A DNA stretch of 64,000 bases from the NCBI RefSeq assembly GCF_014189535.1, contig NZ_CP050304.1, positions 1 to 64,000 on the forward strand, given 5' to 3'. Each line of letters opens with the position of its first letter. Position 1 is the stretch's first letter. The translations under genes were made by a program, and so were the position numbers. The notes under the pieces were generated by a model, which saw nothing but the letters and a program-made list of their open reading frames with translations, was not told the DNA's origin and did no database searches. Of the stretch, positions 55,997-64,000 are shown in pieces. This DNA is from Rhizobium lusitanum. Its GTDB lineage: Bacteria > Pseudomonadota > Alphaproteobacteria > Rhizobiales > Rhizobiaceae.

Positions 55997-56752
55997 ATGG
56001 AAAATCTCACATGGAGTGTCGCGGCACCTGCTGTAGGCGCTGCATTTCTCGCATCCATCGTCGAAGTCGTCGAGGCATTCACCATTATTCTCGCCGTCGG
56101 CACCCTTCGAGGATGGCGGCCCGCGATCGCCGGTACACTCGCGGGGCTAGTCGTGCTTGCGCTTATTGTGATCATCCTTGGCCCGCTTCTCGACCAGGTC
56201 CCGCTGGACGCCCTGCAACTTGTCATCGGCGTCTTGCTCCTTCTGTTTGGATTGGGATGGCTTCGCAAGGCGATCCTCCGTTCGGCCGGTGTGATCGCCC
56301 TTCACGACGAGATCACCGCATTCGCAAACGAGCGCATGACACTTGAGGACGCCGCAAGGCGCCATGCAACGTCGGCAAACTGGCTGGGGGGCATCACCGC
56401 GTTCAAGGCAATGCTGCTTGAGGGGCTGGAAGTGATCTTCATCGTCATTGCGGTGGGCTCCGGCCGAGGTCTCATCGCGCCTGCCGCCATAGGAGCCGGA
56501 ATTGCATGTCTGATCGTGCTTGCGGTCGGTGCAGTCATTCACAAACCGCTCTCACGAGTTCCCGAAAATACCTTGAAGTTCGGCGTCGCGATCATGCTTT
56601 CCAGTTTTGGTGTCTTTTGGACGGGCGAAGGTCTTGGCATCAAGTGGATCGGTCAAGACCTGATGCTGTTCGTTTTCGCCGCAATCTTCCTCGCGACCGG
56701 GATCGTCATGTCCCAGGCGCTCCGGGTGAAAGTAAAGGAGCAGATACAATGA
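55997..56752 (+). CDS. COG4280-type membrane protein with two acidic helix motifs
   Basis: A 251-residue protein with about seven membrane helices. It has an internal repeat: LASIVEVVEAFTIILAVGTL near the N-terminus and AMLLEGLEVIFIVIAVGSGR at the centre. Each places E-x2-E in a membrane helix, reminiscent of the R-E-G-x-E motif of FTR1 iron permeases and of UPF0016 cation exchangers. I therefore suspect cation transport; the family itself is uncharacterised. Start at MENLTWSVAAP. It overlaps the next gene by 4 bp (ATGA). Confidence 0.78.
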   Translation: MENLTWSVAAPAVGAAFLASIVEVVEAFTIILAVGTLRGWRPAIAGTLAGLVVLALIVIILGPLLDQVPLDALQLVIGVLLLLFGLGWLRKAILRSAGVIALHDEITAFANERMTLEDAARRHATSANWLGGITAFKAMLLEGLEVIFIVIAVGSGRGLIAPAAIGAGIACLIVLAVGAVIHKPLSRVPENTLKFGVAIMLSSFGVFWTGEGLGIKWIGQDLMLFVFAAIFLATGIVMSQALRVKVKEQIQ

Positions 56753-56964
56753 CTATCTTCACGGATGTCCTGAAAGAGCTTGTCAGCATGTTTATGGCGG
56801 ACGCGCGCCTGACTGCTGCAGTGCTCATCTTGGTTGCTGCAATATCGCTCTGGCTCAAACTCGCACCCGGCGTCGATACGGTCATTCCAGGCTTCGCACT
56901 TCTGGCTGGATGCATCGTCATCATCATAGCGATCACCACCGCCCATGCGAGGCGGTCCAAATGA
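56749..56964 (+). CDS. Small two-helix membrane protein, 71 aa
   Basis: MTIFTDVLKELVSMFMADAR is followed by two hydrophobic helices (LTAAVLILVAAISLWLKLA; PGFALLAGCIVIIIAITT) and a basic end. No named family. It is coupled at both ends by ATGA overlaps to the COG4280-like gene and the phosphatase gene, so it is presumably a partner subunit or membrane anchor. Confidence 0.78.
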   Translation: MTIFTDVLKELVSMFMADARLTAAVLILVAAISLWLKLAPGVDTVIPGFALLAGCIVIIIAITTAHARRSK

Positions 56965-57545
56965 CACGAAAGTTCAAAGTTGTTTCTTTGGTCAGAAAAA
57001 TGGGCGTTTGCCTCGTCGGCACCCTTTTCCTTGCCGGAGCCTTCCTGGGATACCGTCAGGTTTCGGGCAACTTCCATGCCGTTGTCAAAGGTGAAGTCTA
57101 TAGAGCGGCCCAACCTACTGCGGACCAGGTGACGAGATACGTTCAGGAGAATGGAATACGCTCGATCCTGGATCTGCGTGGCGCTCCCGGTCCGCAGTCA
57201 CCGCGCTTTCAGGCAGAATATGTCACGGCTCAAAAGCTCGGCGTGGCCCATTATGAATTTCGCATGTCTGCTCGCAAACAACTGACCCAGGAAGAAGCCG
57301 CGCAGCTAATCGACATCATGCGCAAAGCAGAAAAGCCTCTCCTGATTCACTGCCAGGCCGGAGCGGACCGCAGTGGGTTGGCGTCAGCTTTGTACCTTGC
57401 TGCAATCGCCAACGAAAGCGAGGGCAAAGCCGAGGGACAGTTATCCTTCTGGTATGGTCACATCTCCCTCCCAATCTCGGAAGCATTCGCAATGGATATG
57501 ACCTGGGAAAAGCTGGAACCCTGGTTAGGCTTTCCCAATTCTTAA
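56961..57545 (+). CDS. Membrane-anchored dual-specificity/tyrosine phosphatase-like protein
   Basis: A 194-residue protein. An N-terminal membrane segment or uncleaved signal (KMGVCLVGTLFLAGAFLG) precedes a DSP-PTPase domain with YRAAQPTADQVTRYVQENGI, ILDLRGAP and the P-loop LIHCQAGADRSGLASALY (H-C-x5-R-[ST]). The topology places the catalytic domain in the periplasm. Substrates could be phosphoproteins, phosphoinositides or other phosphoesters. Translationally coupled to the small membrane protein. Confidence 0.86.
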   Translation: MTRKFKVVSLVRKMGVCLVGTLFLAGAFLGYRQVSGNFHAVVKGEVYRAAQPTADQVTRYVQENGIRSILDLRGAPGPQSPRFQAEYVTAQKLGVAHYEFRMSARKQLTQEEAAQLIDIMRKAEKPLLIHCQAGADRSGLASALYLAAIANESEGKAEGQLSFWYGHISLPISEAFAMDMTWEKLEPWLGFPNS

Positions 57546-57782
57546 ACTGAAATTTCAGGCGGATGCGCAACGGCAAGAACCTTTGAGTCATTGCCATCGC
57601 GCCCCTGCTTCAACCGTAACGGCAGTTGCCCTCCAGCATCCGCGCCATAGACTTCGTGCAAGTCATCGCGACTGGAACAATCGGCTACCAATGAACTCTA
57701 GGGGTCGCTCAGCGTAACAGCAGGCCCTACCCAGACAACAATGCACTGCTGCAGCGCTTGACCACGTCGACCAACAACTTCT

Positions 57783-57971
57783 TCAGATGCTGCCGATCAC
57801 CTCTTGGAGAAGAGCACGCACCTGCCCGGCGACTACAATGAGTTCCTGGTTGTCGATCACCTGCATCAAGGCAACGGGATCGATGGCACTGACCATGACG
57901 CGCTCGCTCTCCAGCGATCGCACGATCGCGTTGCAGGCCAGCATCGCGCCGAGCTTGGTTTCAATCTTCAT
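57783..57971 (-). CDS. Possible small protein, 62 aa
   Basis: MKIETKLGAMLACNAIVRSL and so on to VAGQVRALLQEVIGSI. The hydrophobic-helix periodicity is plausible for a small folded protein. No ribosome-binding site is convincing and no family is known to me. Confidence 0.4.
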   Translation of the reverse strand: MKIETKLGAMLACNAIVRSLESERVMVSAIDPVALMQVIDNQELIVVAGQVRALLQEVIGSI

Positions 57972-58267
57972 CGGCTGTACGCCACATCGCGGTTGAACGC
58001 CTTGAACGGGTTCGAACCGCGGACCCGACCACTATTTAGCGAAGCCATTGATATGAAGATACCTTAGCGATGTAGATGGAAACTGCGCAATCAAGTCTAA
58101 TGTGGGTGGCGGCTCATTTGAAAATGCCTGATCTTCATCGGAAGGTTCCAGCCGCTTCACTTCGGTCATCAATTCATCATCGACCAAGCTCTCGAACCCG
58201 CCGAAGTGTCATCGTTCTCACTGGCTCAGCCACCGCCGCCTCGCTCGGCGCGCAATCCCTGACGGCC

Positions 58268-58432
58268 CTAGCTATGTGAGCTCCACGTCAGGAAGGTCTC
58301 TGGTTTGACGCCATCCGTCCGCGCATTCTCGATGAGCGGTTTGAGGGTGTCGTTGACGAATTCTTCCATAGTCGTGGGCAGCGCAGGACGATCATCGCGG
58401 AAATTTACACGCCCGTCGTTATACCTCCTCAT
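58268..58432 (-). CDS. Possible small protein, 54 aa
   Basis: The minus strand gives MRRYNDGRVNFRDDRPALPT then TMEEFVNDTLKPLIENARTD and a stop. The second half looks like a genuine helix; the start codon lies within the GAGGAGG itself, so the true start may be the internal ATG of MEEFVND. Unknown function. Confidence 0.33.
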   Translation of the reverse strand: MRRYNDGRVNFRDDRPALPTTMEEFVNDTLKPLIENARTDGVKPETFLTWSSHS

Positions 58433-58534
58433 TTAGAACTTTATGGTGCGAAAGTTATGCCAGGTTCATACAGTTCCTGGCCATTCTCACGCTTGATCGA
58501 TCCAGGCTGCCACGACCAGCACCGAACTACGTTT

Positions 58535-59818
58535 CTAGACGGCCATTATCGGGGAAAAACCGCCGCCGGGTGTCCGGAAATTTGTAGTCTGGCCTTGATA
58601 GAGACGGGCGGCCGCGAGCAACACTTGGCCGTCGTAGGTATAAAGCCGCACGTCCATCTTACGCCGCGTGGGTGTGCCGTCGATCTCGATCATGCGCTGT
58701 CCAGGTGAAGCAAAGGCCTGGGCGACATAGCCGCCACGGGCGATCTCGGCCCACACTCCCTTTGTCACCTTGTCCCCACGATAGACCGCTTTGCTGCCGT
58801 GGCCTGAGAGCGGCTTGAAGAACCTGTCCTTTCGGGACTGCCAAAGGGCTTCCGAATTATCAGGCGTAACCAGCGTGGTCTGCGGCACGCTGGCCAGCCG
58901 CGAGCGCATCTCCGCAGAAAGGCCAAATGCTTCGAGCCTCGCCGGATCGGACAGCAGCGTCATATTGCGCTTGTTGGATACAAGCGCGTGATTGTGCGGA
59001 TTGGGCGTGACCACCACGGCGCCATCCTGATAGGCCGCCCTCAACGCAGCATGTTCCGGGCGTTCGAGTGCGAAATCGACTAGTCGGTTGTAGACGAGGT
59101 CAATCTCCTGTCCGTCGAGCCGAAGCCTGCCGTCCTTATATGCCAGCGCGCTGGCATCCCCGACAATCGCTTCAAACCCATGTTTCAGCAAAACATTACG
59201 AGCAAGAACGAATTCCGGATACAGATACTGCTCCTCCGGTTGATCATCAATGATTGCGATCCGTCCTGGCGAACCGGCTTTACGCTGGAGGCGCCATTCA
59301 TTTTTGAACATCGCAACGACGATGGTTTCGAAATCATCGTATCTTGTACCGACTGCCGTTCGGTCGACTTCGGAGCAGCACGCTTTCTGGGCCTTGGCGA
59401 GCACGGCATTGAGAAAGGCACCGCCCGCGTTGGTGTTGACCTCAATGAGCTTCGGACCGTCATCGTCCAGATGAAAATCATAGCCCATCATCGCGCCAAC
59501 GGGACCAAAATCCCGCTGAGCGATTTCGGGAGCCCAGGAGAGAACGGTTTCGCGGTAACCCGGCAGCTTGGCAGTTGCCTCGACGGCCATGACAATAGCC
59601 TGCATCTCGTCAAGCGCCGATGCAGCGAGGAAGACCGGAACATTCGAAAACAAATGCGGCCGAGACGCCATGAAAGTCTCGGAGAACTGAGGCTCGCCGG
59701 CCTCCAGCGACAGCGCAGCCGAAAGTGCTGCCCAGTCGAGGGTAACGCAAAAGCACTTGCGGTTCAGTCGTGCCGCAAGCGACGAACGGCCATCCGCCAC
59801 GGTTGGAGCTGGGGGCAT
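58535..59818 (-). CDS. ATP-grasp-like protein of unknown substrate
   Basis: A 427-residue protein that I read as ATP-grasp type. VGAMMGYDFHLDDDGPKLIE then VNTNAGGAFLN, the lysine-bearing DRFFKPLSGHGSKAVYRGDK, GGYVAQAFASPGQR and KMDVRLYTYDGQVLLAAARL resemble glutathione-synthetase/RimK-like nucleotide and metal-binding strands. The order may be permuted, because an E-x-N-T-N-type metal motif occurs before the lysine. Such ligases join carboxylates to amines or thiols. The start ATG at 59818 was chosen because nothing upstream is protein-like. No operon partner. Confidence 0.68.
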   Translation of the reverse strand: MPPAPTVADGRSSLAARLNRKCFCVTLDWAALSAALSLEAGEPQFSETFMASRPHLFSNVPVFLAASALDEMQAIVMAVEATAKLPGYRETVLSWAPEIAQRDFGPVGAMMGYDFHLDDDGPKLIEVNTNAGGAFLNAVLAKAQKACCSEVDRTAVGTRYDDFETIVVAMFKNEWRLQRKAGSPGRIAIIDDQPEEQYLYPEFVLARNVLLKHGFEAIVGDASALAYKDGRLRLDGQEIDLVYNRLVDFALERPEHAALRAAYQDGAVVVTPNPHNHALVSNKRNMTLLSDPARLEAFGLSAEMRSRLASVPQTTLVTPDNSEALWQSRKDRFFKPLSGHGSKAVYRGDKVTKGVWAEIARGGYVAQAFASPGQRMIEIDGTPTRRKMDVRLYTYDGQVLLAAARLYQGQTTNFRTPGGGFSPIMAV

Positions 59819-59896
59819 GTTAAATCTTTCGCTTGGGCGAGAGGCCCGAGCCAACAGACCCGGCTATCGGCGATAAGACGGTTGATGTGAACCGTT

Positions 59897-60268
59897 TCAC
59901 TTAGCGTTGGTTTTAAGCCACTCGGTCATCTCAGCGATTTCCCTGGTCTGCGCGTCGATAACCTTCTGCGCCATTTCCTTGGCCCAGGCATTCTTACCGT
60001 ATTTGAGCTCTACTTTGCTCATGTCGATGGCGCCCATGTGGTGAGCGATCATGCCACAGACGAAGGCCACGTCGGGGTCCTTGTGCATCATCCCCTGCAT
60101 CATGTCCTTATCCATCTGCATCATGCCGGTCATCATCTTGGAATGGTCGGCGCTCATGTCCGTCGCCATGTCGCTTTTGCAAACCTTCGGAAAACTGCCT
60201 TCCTCGGCGTTAGCGATCGGGGCGGCAAATAGCAGGATGGCGCTTGCGAGCAGGAGGGACTGTTTCAT
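59897..60268 (-). CDS. DUF305 periplasmic Met/His-rich protein
   Basis: A 123-residue protein. The signal peptide MKQSLLLASAILLFAAPIANA is followed by a Met/Asp/His-rich mature region (SKMMTGMMQMDKDMMQGMMH) and the DUF305 core VCGMIAHHMGAIDMSKVELK. DUF305 proteins such as CopM bind copper in the periplasm. It is divergent from the copper ATPase, about 200 bp away, so a role in copper sequestration is likely. The AAAGG ribosome-binding site precedes the ATG. Confidence 0.9.
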   Translation of the reverse strand: MKQSLLLASAILLFAAPIANAEEGSFPKVCKSDMATDMSADHSKMMTGMMQMDKDMMQGMMHKDPDVAFVCGMIAHHMGAIDMSKVELKYGKNAWAKEMAQKVIDAQTREIAEMTEWLKTNAK

Positions 60269-60415
60269 GGGTTTACCTTTCAAGCTGGAACAAACCTCTT
60301 CAAGGAGGGGTTGCGACACCGTGCTCCTTCCAGCGAGGGGAAGGTCAAGGAAAATCGGTACTCATTGCTACGATTTTCGTCCATCGCCGCAGCATGTCTA
60401 TTTTGAAGAAATCGC

Positions 60416-60446
60416 TTGACCTTCCAGTTACGGGAACCGGTACTCT
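60416..60446 (+). promoter_or_regulatory. MerR/CueR-type promoter of the copper ATPase gene
   Basis: The -35 TTGACC (60416-60421) and -10 TACTCT (60441-60446) are 19 bp apart, the over-long spacer typical of MerR-family targets. The spacer holds the dyad ACCTTCCAGTTACGGGAACC, resembling CueR/HmrR boxes. The copA start is about 28 bp further on. Confidence 0.82.
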
Positions 60447-60473
60447 TTTAGATTAACATGAAAGGTACCGCCA

Positions 60474-62972
60474 ATGGCGACCCACGATCACAATCATAGC
60501 ACCGGAGACGCCAATCTCACCGCCAGTCCTCAAGCGGCAGATGCGGTGGTTCGCGACCCGGTCTGCGGCATGACCGTGGATCCGAAAGCAGCCGGGTCAG
60601 TTGTCGAGCACGGTGGCCAAACCTATCATTTTTGCAGCGCGTCTTGCCATGACAAGTTTGTTAAGGCCCCGAAGGACTACCTGACAGCGATTGATCCGGT
60701 CTGTGGCATGAGCGTCGACCGAGCCACCGCACCCCACTTCACTCGCCACAAGAGCAAGGGCTTTTACTTCTGTTCAGATGGCTGCAAGGCCAAATTCGAG
60801 GCAGAGCCAGCCAAATATCTTGGCGATAAGCCCGTTGCCGAGCCGATGAAACCCGGCACGCAGTATACCTGCCCGATGCACCCGCAGATCATCCGCGACA
60901 AGCCCGGTTCATGCCCGATCTGTGGGATGGCTCTTGAGCCCATGGGCGTGCCAACCGGAGATGAGGGGCCAAGTCCCGAGCTTGTGGATTTTACGCGGCG
61001 GCTGTGGATCAGTGCCATACTGTCGTTGCCCTTGCTCATCATCACCATGGGGCCGATGATTGGGCTGCCTTTCCGGGAATGGATCGGCGAACCTCTGGGC
61101 ATATGGCTCGAACTGGCGCTGGCCACACCGGTGGTACTCTGGGCCGCTATCCCGTTTTTCCTTCGCGGCTACGAGTCTGTCGTGAACCGCTCGCCCAACA
61201 TGTGGACGCTGGTCTCACTCGGCGTCGGCGCAGCCTATGGTTACAGCCTTGTGGCGACCCTATTCCCCGGTATTTTCCCCCATACGTTCCGTGACCACGG
61301 CGGAAGTGTCCCGGTGTATTTCGAGGCCGCGGCCGTCATTGTCGCGCTGATTTTCCTTGGGCAGGTGCTTGAGCTTCGGGCGCGCGAGCGCACCGGATCG
61401 GCAATACGCGCGTTGCTCGACCTTGCTCCAAAAACAGCGAGGCGCATCGGAAAGGACGGGTCTGAGGAAGATATCCCGCTCGACCAGGTGCTGGCCGGAG
61501 ACCTGCTGAGGGTCCGCCCGGGCAACAGCATCCCGGTCGATGGGATCGTCACCGAGGGCCGCTCCTCCGTCGACGAATCCATGATCACCGGCGAACCCCT
61601 GCCGGTTGAGGTCACTGAGAGTGCCAAGGTCACTGGCGGAACCATCAATAGGAATGGAACCTTCATCATGCGTGCCGAGCGGATTGGCGCCGACACCATG
61701 CTCTCGAAGATCGTCGAGATGGTCGCCAAGGCCCAACGCTCTCGTGCGCCGATCCAAGGCCTTGCCGATCGAGTGTCATTCTATTTTGTGCCAGCCGTGG
61801 TCCTGGTCGCAGTTGCAGCTTTTGCCACATGGGCGATCATAGGCCCTGAACCCAGCATGATCTATGCAATCGTTTCGGCGGTCTCTGTGCTGATCATCGC
61901 TTGTCCCTGTGCCCTTGGGCTTGCCACACCCATGTCGATCATGACGGCGACCGGGCGTGGCGCCCAGGCCGGCGTGTTAATCAAAGATGCCCAGGCGCTG
62001 GAGCGTTTCGCCAAAGTCGATACCCTTATCGTCGACAAGACCGGGACCCTTACGGAAGGGCGGCCGAAGCTCACTGATATCCTGACCGCTGAAGGCACAA
62101 CCGAGGCAGACCTGCTCGTGCTTGCCGCGAGTTTGGAACAGGGATCGGAGCATCCGCTCGCCGAAGCCATCGTTGAAGGAGCAAAGGAGCGCGGCGCAAC
62201 CCTTCTGGCGACCATTGACTTTCAGGCAATCACCGGAAAGGGCGTGACCGGATTGGTTGACGGCCGGCGCATCGCGCTGGGTAATCAGGCAATGATGGTC
62301 GACCTGGAAGTCGACGTCGGAATACTTGCCAAGCAGGCAGACGCGCTGCGGACCGAAGGCAAGACAGCCATGTACGTCGCAGTTGGTGGCAAGCTCGGCG
62401 GGATCGTCGCAGTCGCCGATCCGATCAAAGCCACCACCAAGGAGGCTATTTTCGCGCTGCGCGAAAGCGGCTTGCGGATCATCATGGCGACCGGCGACAA
62501 CGAACTGACCGCAAAGGCAGTTGCCTCCAAGCTCGGCATCGATGAAGTCCGCGCTAGCGTTCTGCCGGAAGACAAGAAAGCACTCATCGACCAGCTGCAC
62601 GCCGGTGGGGCCAAGGTCGCCATGGCGGGAGACGGTGTGAACGATGCCCCAGCACTAGCGGCGGCCGAGGTCGGCATCGCCATGGGCACAGGTGCTGACG
62701 TCGCGGTGGAAAGTGCTGGTATCACGCTGGTGAAAGGCGATCTCAATGGCATCGTCAGGGCAAGGACACTCGCCCAGGCGACCATACGCAACATCAAGCA
62801 AAACCTGTTTTTTGCCTTCATCTACAACGTGCTTGGCGTGCCGGTCGCTGCCGGGGTCCTTTACCCGGTTTTCGGAACACTGCTATCGCCGATGATCGCG
62901 GCTGCCGCTATGAGCCTGTCCTCCGTGTCCGTCATCGGCAATGCACTGCGCCTGCGCAATTTAAAGCTGTAA
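60474..62972 (+). CDS. copA: Copper-translocating P1B-type ATPase with N-terminal YHS domains
   Basis: An 832-residue Cu(I) efflux ATPase. The N-terminus is His-rich, then has two YHS domains (about 24-66 and 73-117; [24 protein letters not shown]) and a heavy-metal-binding segment ([20 protein letters not shown], about 130-150) in place of the usual HMA domain. The P-type core has TGEPLPV, the CPC motif in [12 protein letters not shown] (about 476), DKTGTLTEG with the phosphorylated Asp (about 520), the HP motif SEHPLAEA and GDGVNDAPA. Rhizobial literature calls such pumps ActP. Induced through the MerR-type promoter upstream; cotranscribed with the regulator. Confidence 0.95.
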   Translation: MATHDHNHSTGDANLTASPQAADAVVRDPVCGMTVDPKAAGSVVEHGGQTYHFCSASCHDKFVKAPKDYLTAIDPVCGMSVDRATAPHFTRHKSKGFYFCSDGCKAKFEAEPAKYLGDKPVAEPMKPGTQYTCPMHPQIIRDKPGSCPICGMALEPMGVPTGDEGPSPELVDFTRRLWISAILSLPLLIITMGPMIGLPFREWIGEPLGIWLELALATPVVLWAAIPFFLRGYESVVNRSPNMWTLVSLGVGAAYGYSLVATLFPGIFPHTFRDHGGSVPVYFEAAAVIVALIFLGQVLELRARERTGSAIRALLDLAPKTARRIGKDGSEEDIPLDQVLAGDLLRVRPGNSIPVDGIVTEGRSSVDESMITGEPLPVEVTESAKVTGGTINRNGTFIMRAERIGADTMLSKIVEMVAKAQRSRAPIQGLADRVSFYFVPAVVLVAVAAFATWAIIGPEPSMIYAIVSAVSVLIIACPCALGLATPMSIMTATGRGAQAGVLIKDAQALERFAKVDTLIVDKTGTLTEGRPKLTDILTAEGTTEADLLVLAASLEQGSEHPLAEAIVEGAKERGATLLATIDFQAITGKGVTGLVDGRRIALGNQAMMVDLEVDVGILAKQADALRTEGKTAMYVAVGGKLGGIVAVADPIKATTKEAIFALRESGLRIIMATGDNELTAKAVASKLGIDEVRASVLPEDKKALIDQLHAGGAKVAMAGDGVNDAPALAAAEVGIAMGTGADVAVESAGITLVKGDLNGIVRARTLAQATIRNIKQNLFFAFIYNVLGVPVAAGVLYPVFGTLLSPMIAAAAMSLSSVSVIGNALRLRNLKL

Positions 62973-62990
62973 GCTCAAGGAGGTTTTTCC

Positions 62991-63395
62991 ATGAATATTG
63001 GTGATGCGTCGTTACAGTCCGGCCTGCCACCCAAGACCATTCGCTACTACGAGGATATCGGACTTTTGAAGCCCGGGTGGGCAGAAAACGGCTATCGTGA
63101 CTACTCGGTCAAGGATCTTCATGGGCTGCGGTTTTTGCAGCGTAGCCGGAGCCTGGGGTTTTCGGTAGACGAGTGCCGGCAACTGCTGTCACTCTACAAT
63201 GACAAGGCTCGTGAAAGTGCGGAAGTTAAAGCGATTGCACAGGCCAAATTGGTGGAGATCGACCGGAAGATTGCCGAGCTGGTTGGATTGCGCAGTGCGT
63301 TGCACCACCTTGTAGCAAACTGCCATGGCGACGAGCGGCCGGATTGCCCGATTATCGACCAACTTGCAGGCGAACCAAGTTTTCAGTCGAGCTGA
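62991..63395 (+). CDS. hmrR: Cu(I)-responsive MerR-family regulator (CueR/HmrR)
   Basis: A 134-residue MerR protein. HTH MNIGDASLQSGLPPKTIRYY, wing GYRDYSVKDLHGLRFLQRSR, a long dimerisation helix, and the metal-binding loop CHGDERPDCPI with two cysteines eight residues apart, as in CueR/HmrR. It would activate the copA promoter by untwisting its 19-bp spacer when Cu(I) binds. It starts 18 bp after copA with AAGGAGG, so it is in the same operon and positively autoregulated. Confidence 0.94.
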   Translation: MNIGDASLQSGLPPKTIRYYEDIGLLKPGWAENGYRDYSVKDLHGLRFLQRSRSLGFSVDECRQLLSLYNDKARESAEVKAIAQAKLVEIDRKIAELVGLRSALHHLVANCHGDERPDCPIIDQLAGEPSFQSS

Positions 63396-63452
63396 AACGA
63401 TGCCCCGGTCGAGGCCGAGAAAGTGCTTCTGAAACAGCCTAAAGGAAAATGA

Positions 63453-63485
63453 CGTATCGTTCAGGCGGAAGGCCTGAACGATACG
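63453..63485. repeat. Perfect 14-bp inverted repeat after hmrR
   Basis: CGTATCGTTCAGGC (63453-63466) and GCCTGAACGATACG (63472-63485) pair perfectly around GGAAG. No T-run follows. It may be the transcript end or a stabilising hairpin of the copA-hmrR message, or a transposon remnant. Confidence 0.65.
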
Positions 63486-64000
63486 TGATGACTCAATGCC
63501 GGAGCGGTTCGCTTCCGATGGTTTCAGGCGCGTCGCGCCTGAGACGCCCCCTTGGCATTGTGACCGCCAGCAACCGGGTGTTTTTGCGCTCCGCGCGATA
63601 GCGGCTGTCATTGCCATCTACGGGATCCGGCCGCGGTTGCTCTGGGTTGCTGTTCCTGTGCTCGGCGATGCGGTGATCTCGGCCATAATCATGTCAGCTG
63701 CCGCGGTTGTCGCGCTCTTCAGGGACGTTAATGGCATGCGCAGTCGCGGGGATGGTATGAATCCCGCTGGCCTAAGGGAAACGATACAAAAGGCACGCTA
63801 CCAACTACCGGATCGGCACGACTTCCGCGGATGCCTTATGGCGCGCGAGCAGAACGCGCCTGTGCCATCCTCCCTCGGCCTCCACGTCATCGCGCAAAAC
63901 AAGCTGGCCTCCACGAAGCGTTTGTGCCAGAGCCTCTCTTGGCCCGGCGAAATCAGGCTGTGTCGAGACCACCGGGATCAATGACACGGCGCGGTAGATC
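63486..64000. other. Window end; no certain gene
   Basis: Two weak possibilities only. A plus-strand stretch (about 63580-63740) encodes a hydrophobic ALRAIAAVIAIYGIRPRLLW segment resembling a broken membrane protein. A minus-strand 60-codon frame at 63805-63987 (MSLIPVVSTQPDFAGPREAL and so on) lacks other support. Confidence 0.3.

Larger units (their letters stand above)
57546..58534. other. Gene-poor region with two doubtful small frames
   Basis: About 1 kb between the phosphatase operon and the ATP-grasp-like gene. Only the two small minus-strand frames listed separately look at all protein-like. A GGTTCGAACC-like stretch near 58009 is not part of a foldable tRNA. Confidence 0.4.

Noticed and set aside
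57990-58040. GGTTCGAACC-like T-arm sequence suggesting a tRNA or tRNA-derived attachment site
   Set aside because: The flanking bases do not form acceptor, D or anticodon stems on either strand.

Overview
The window reads as accessory, plasmid-like DNA from an alphaproteobacterium of the Rhizobiaceae (Rhizobium, Sinorhizobium or Agrobacterium type). The clues are a rhizobial Porin_2 outer-membrane protein, two adjacent ku genes with a LigD of PE-ligase-polymerase order, an HWE-type histidine kinase, DUF1127 genes, CCUCCUCCC 'cuckoo' small-RNA hairpins, GGAAC-N16-[CT]GTT promoters of the EcfG general stress type, and a dense mixture of IS3, IS5, IS6, IS21 and IS110 elements. No replication genes, tRNA, rRNA or CRISPR array were seen. 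At least four genes carry single-base frame breaks and several others are truncated or fused, so the region is either decaying or partly mis-sequenced.

Layout. 0.1-5.8 kb: an IS6 element truncates a LysR gene, which diverges from a run of two SDR dehydrogenases, a frameshifted NADP-binding oxidoreductase, an NTF2-like protein, a methyltransferase-like protein and an orphan. 6.1-12.3 kb: a frameshifted GcvA-like LysR gene diverges from a same-strand series: isochorismatase-like hydrolase, orphan protein, EamA transporter, SAM methyltransferase, 2OG-Fe(II) oxygenase-like protein and maleate-isomerase-like protein. This looks like an uncharacterised small-molecule locus. 12.5-24.4 kb: IS remains, Kelch and metallo-beta-lactamase fragments, a porin, a Nudix hydrolase, an IS5 element, two MFS transporters, a 177-bp MITE-like element, and DUF1127, DUF3309 and GFA proteins.

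24.4-37.2 kb: a stress and DNA-repair island with an internally deleted exonuclease III, two Ku genes, a HARP-repeat protein, LigD, small stress proteins (YflT-like, DUF1328, YciF) and a Phd/RelE toxin-antitoxin pair. Four good EcfG-type promoters suggest one general-stress regulon. 37.2-40.4 kb: an HWE histidine kinase and a PAS-LuxR regulator, both plausible stress inputs.

40.5-52 kb: an IS graveyard. Two apparently identical 1,607-bp IS3 copies in inverted orientation flank a 5.3-kb segment holding a CGNR regulator, an EamA exporter, four tandem anti-Shine-Dalgarno hairpins behind a DUF1127 tail, an IS110 remnant and a ParDE pair. An IS21 element has then fused in frame to the C-terminus of an enolase gene.

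52-64 kb: a universal stress protein and phosphoglycerate mutase (with the enolase remnant, a glycolytic group), then RpiR regulator, UppP (frameshifted) and PAP2 phosphatase on the minus strand. Next come a divergent three-gene membrane/phosphatase operon and an ATP-grasp-like protein. The window ends with a copper module: DUF305 protein, CopA-type ATPase behind a 19-bp-spacer MerR-type promoter, and a CueR/HmrR regulator.
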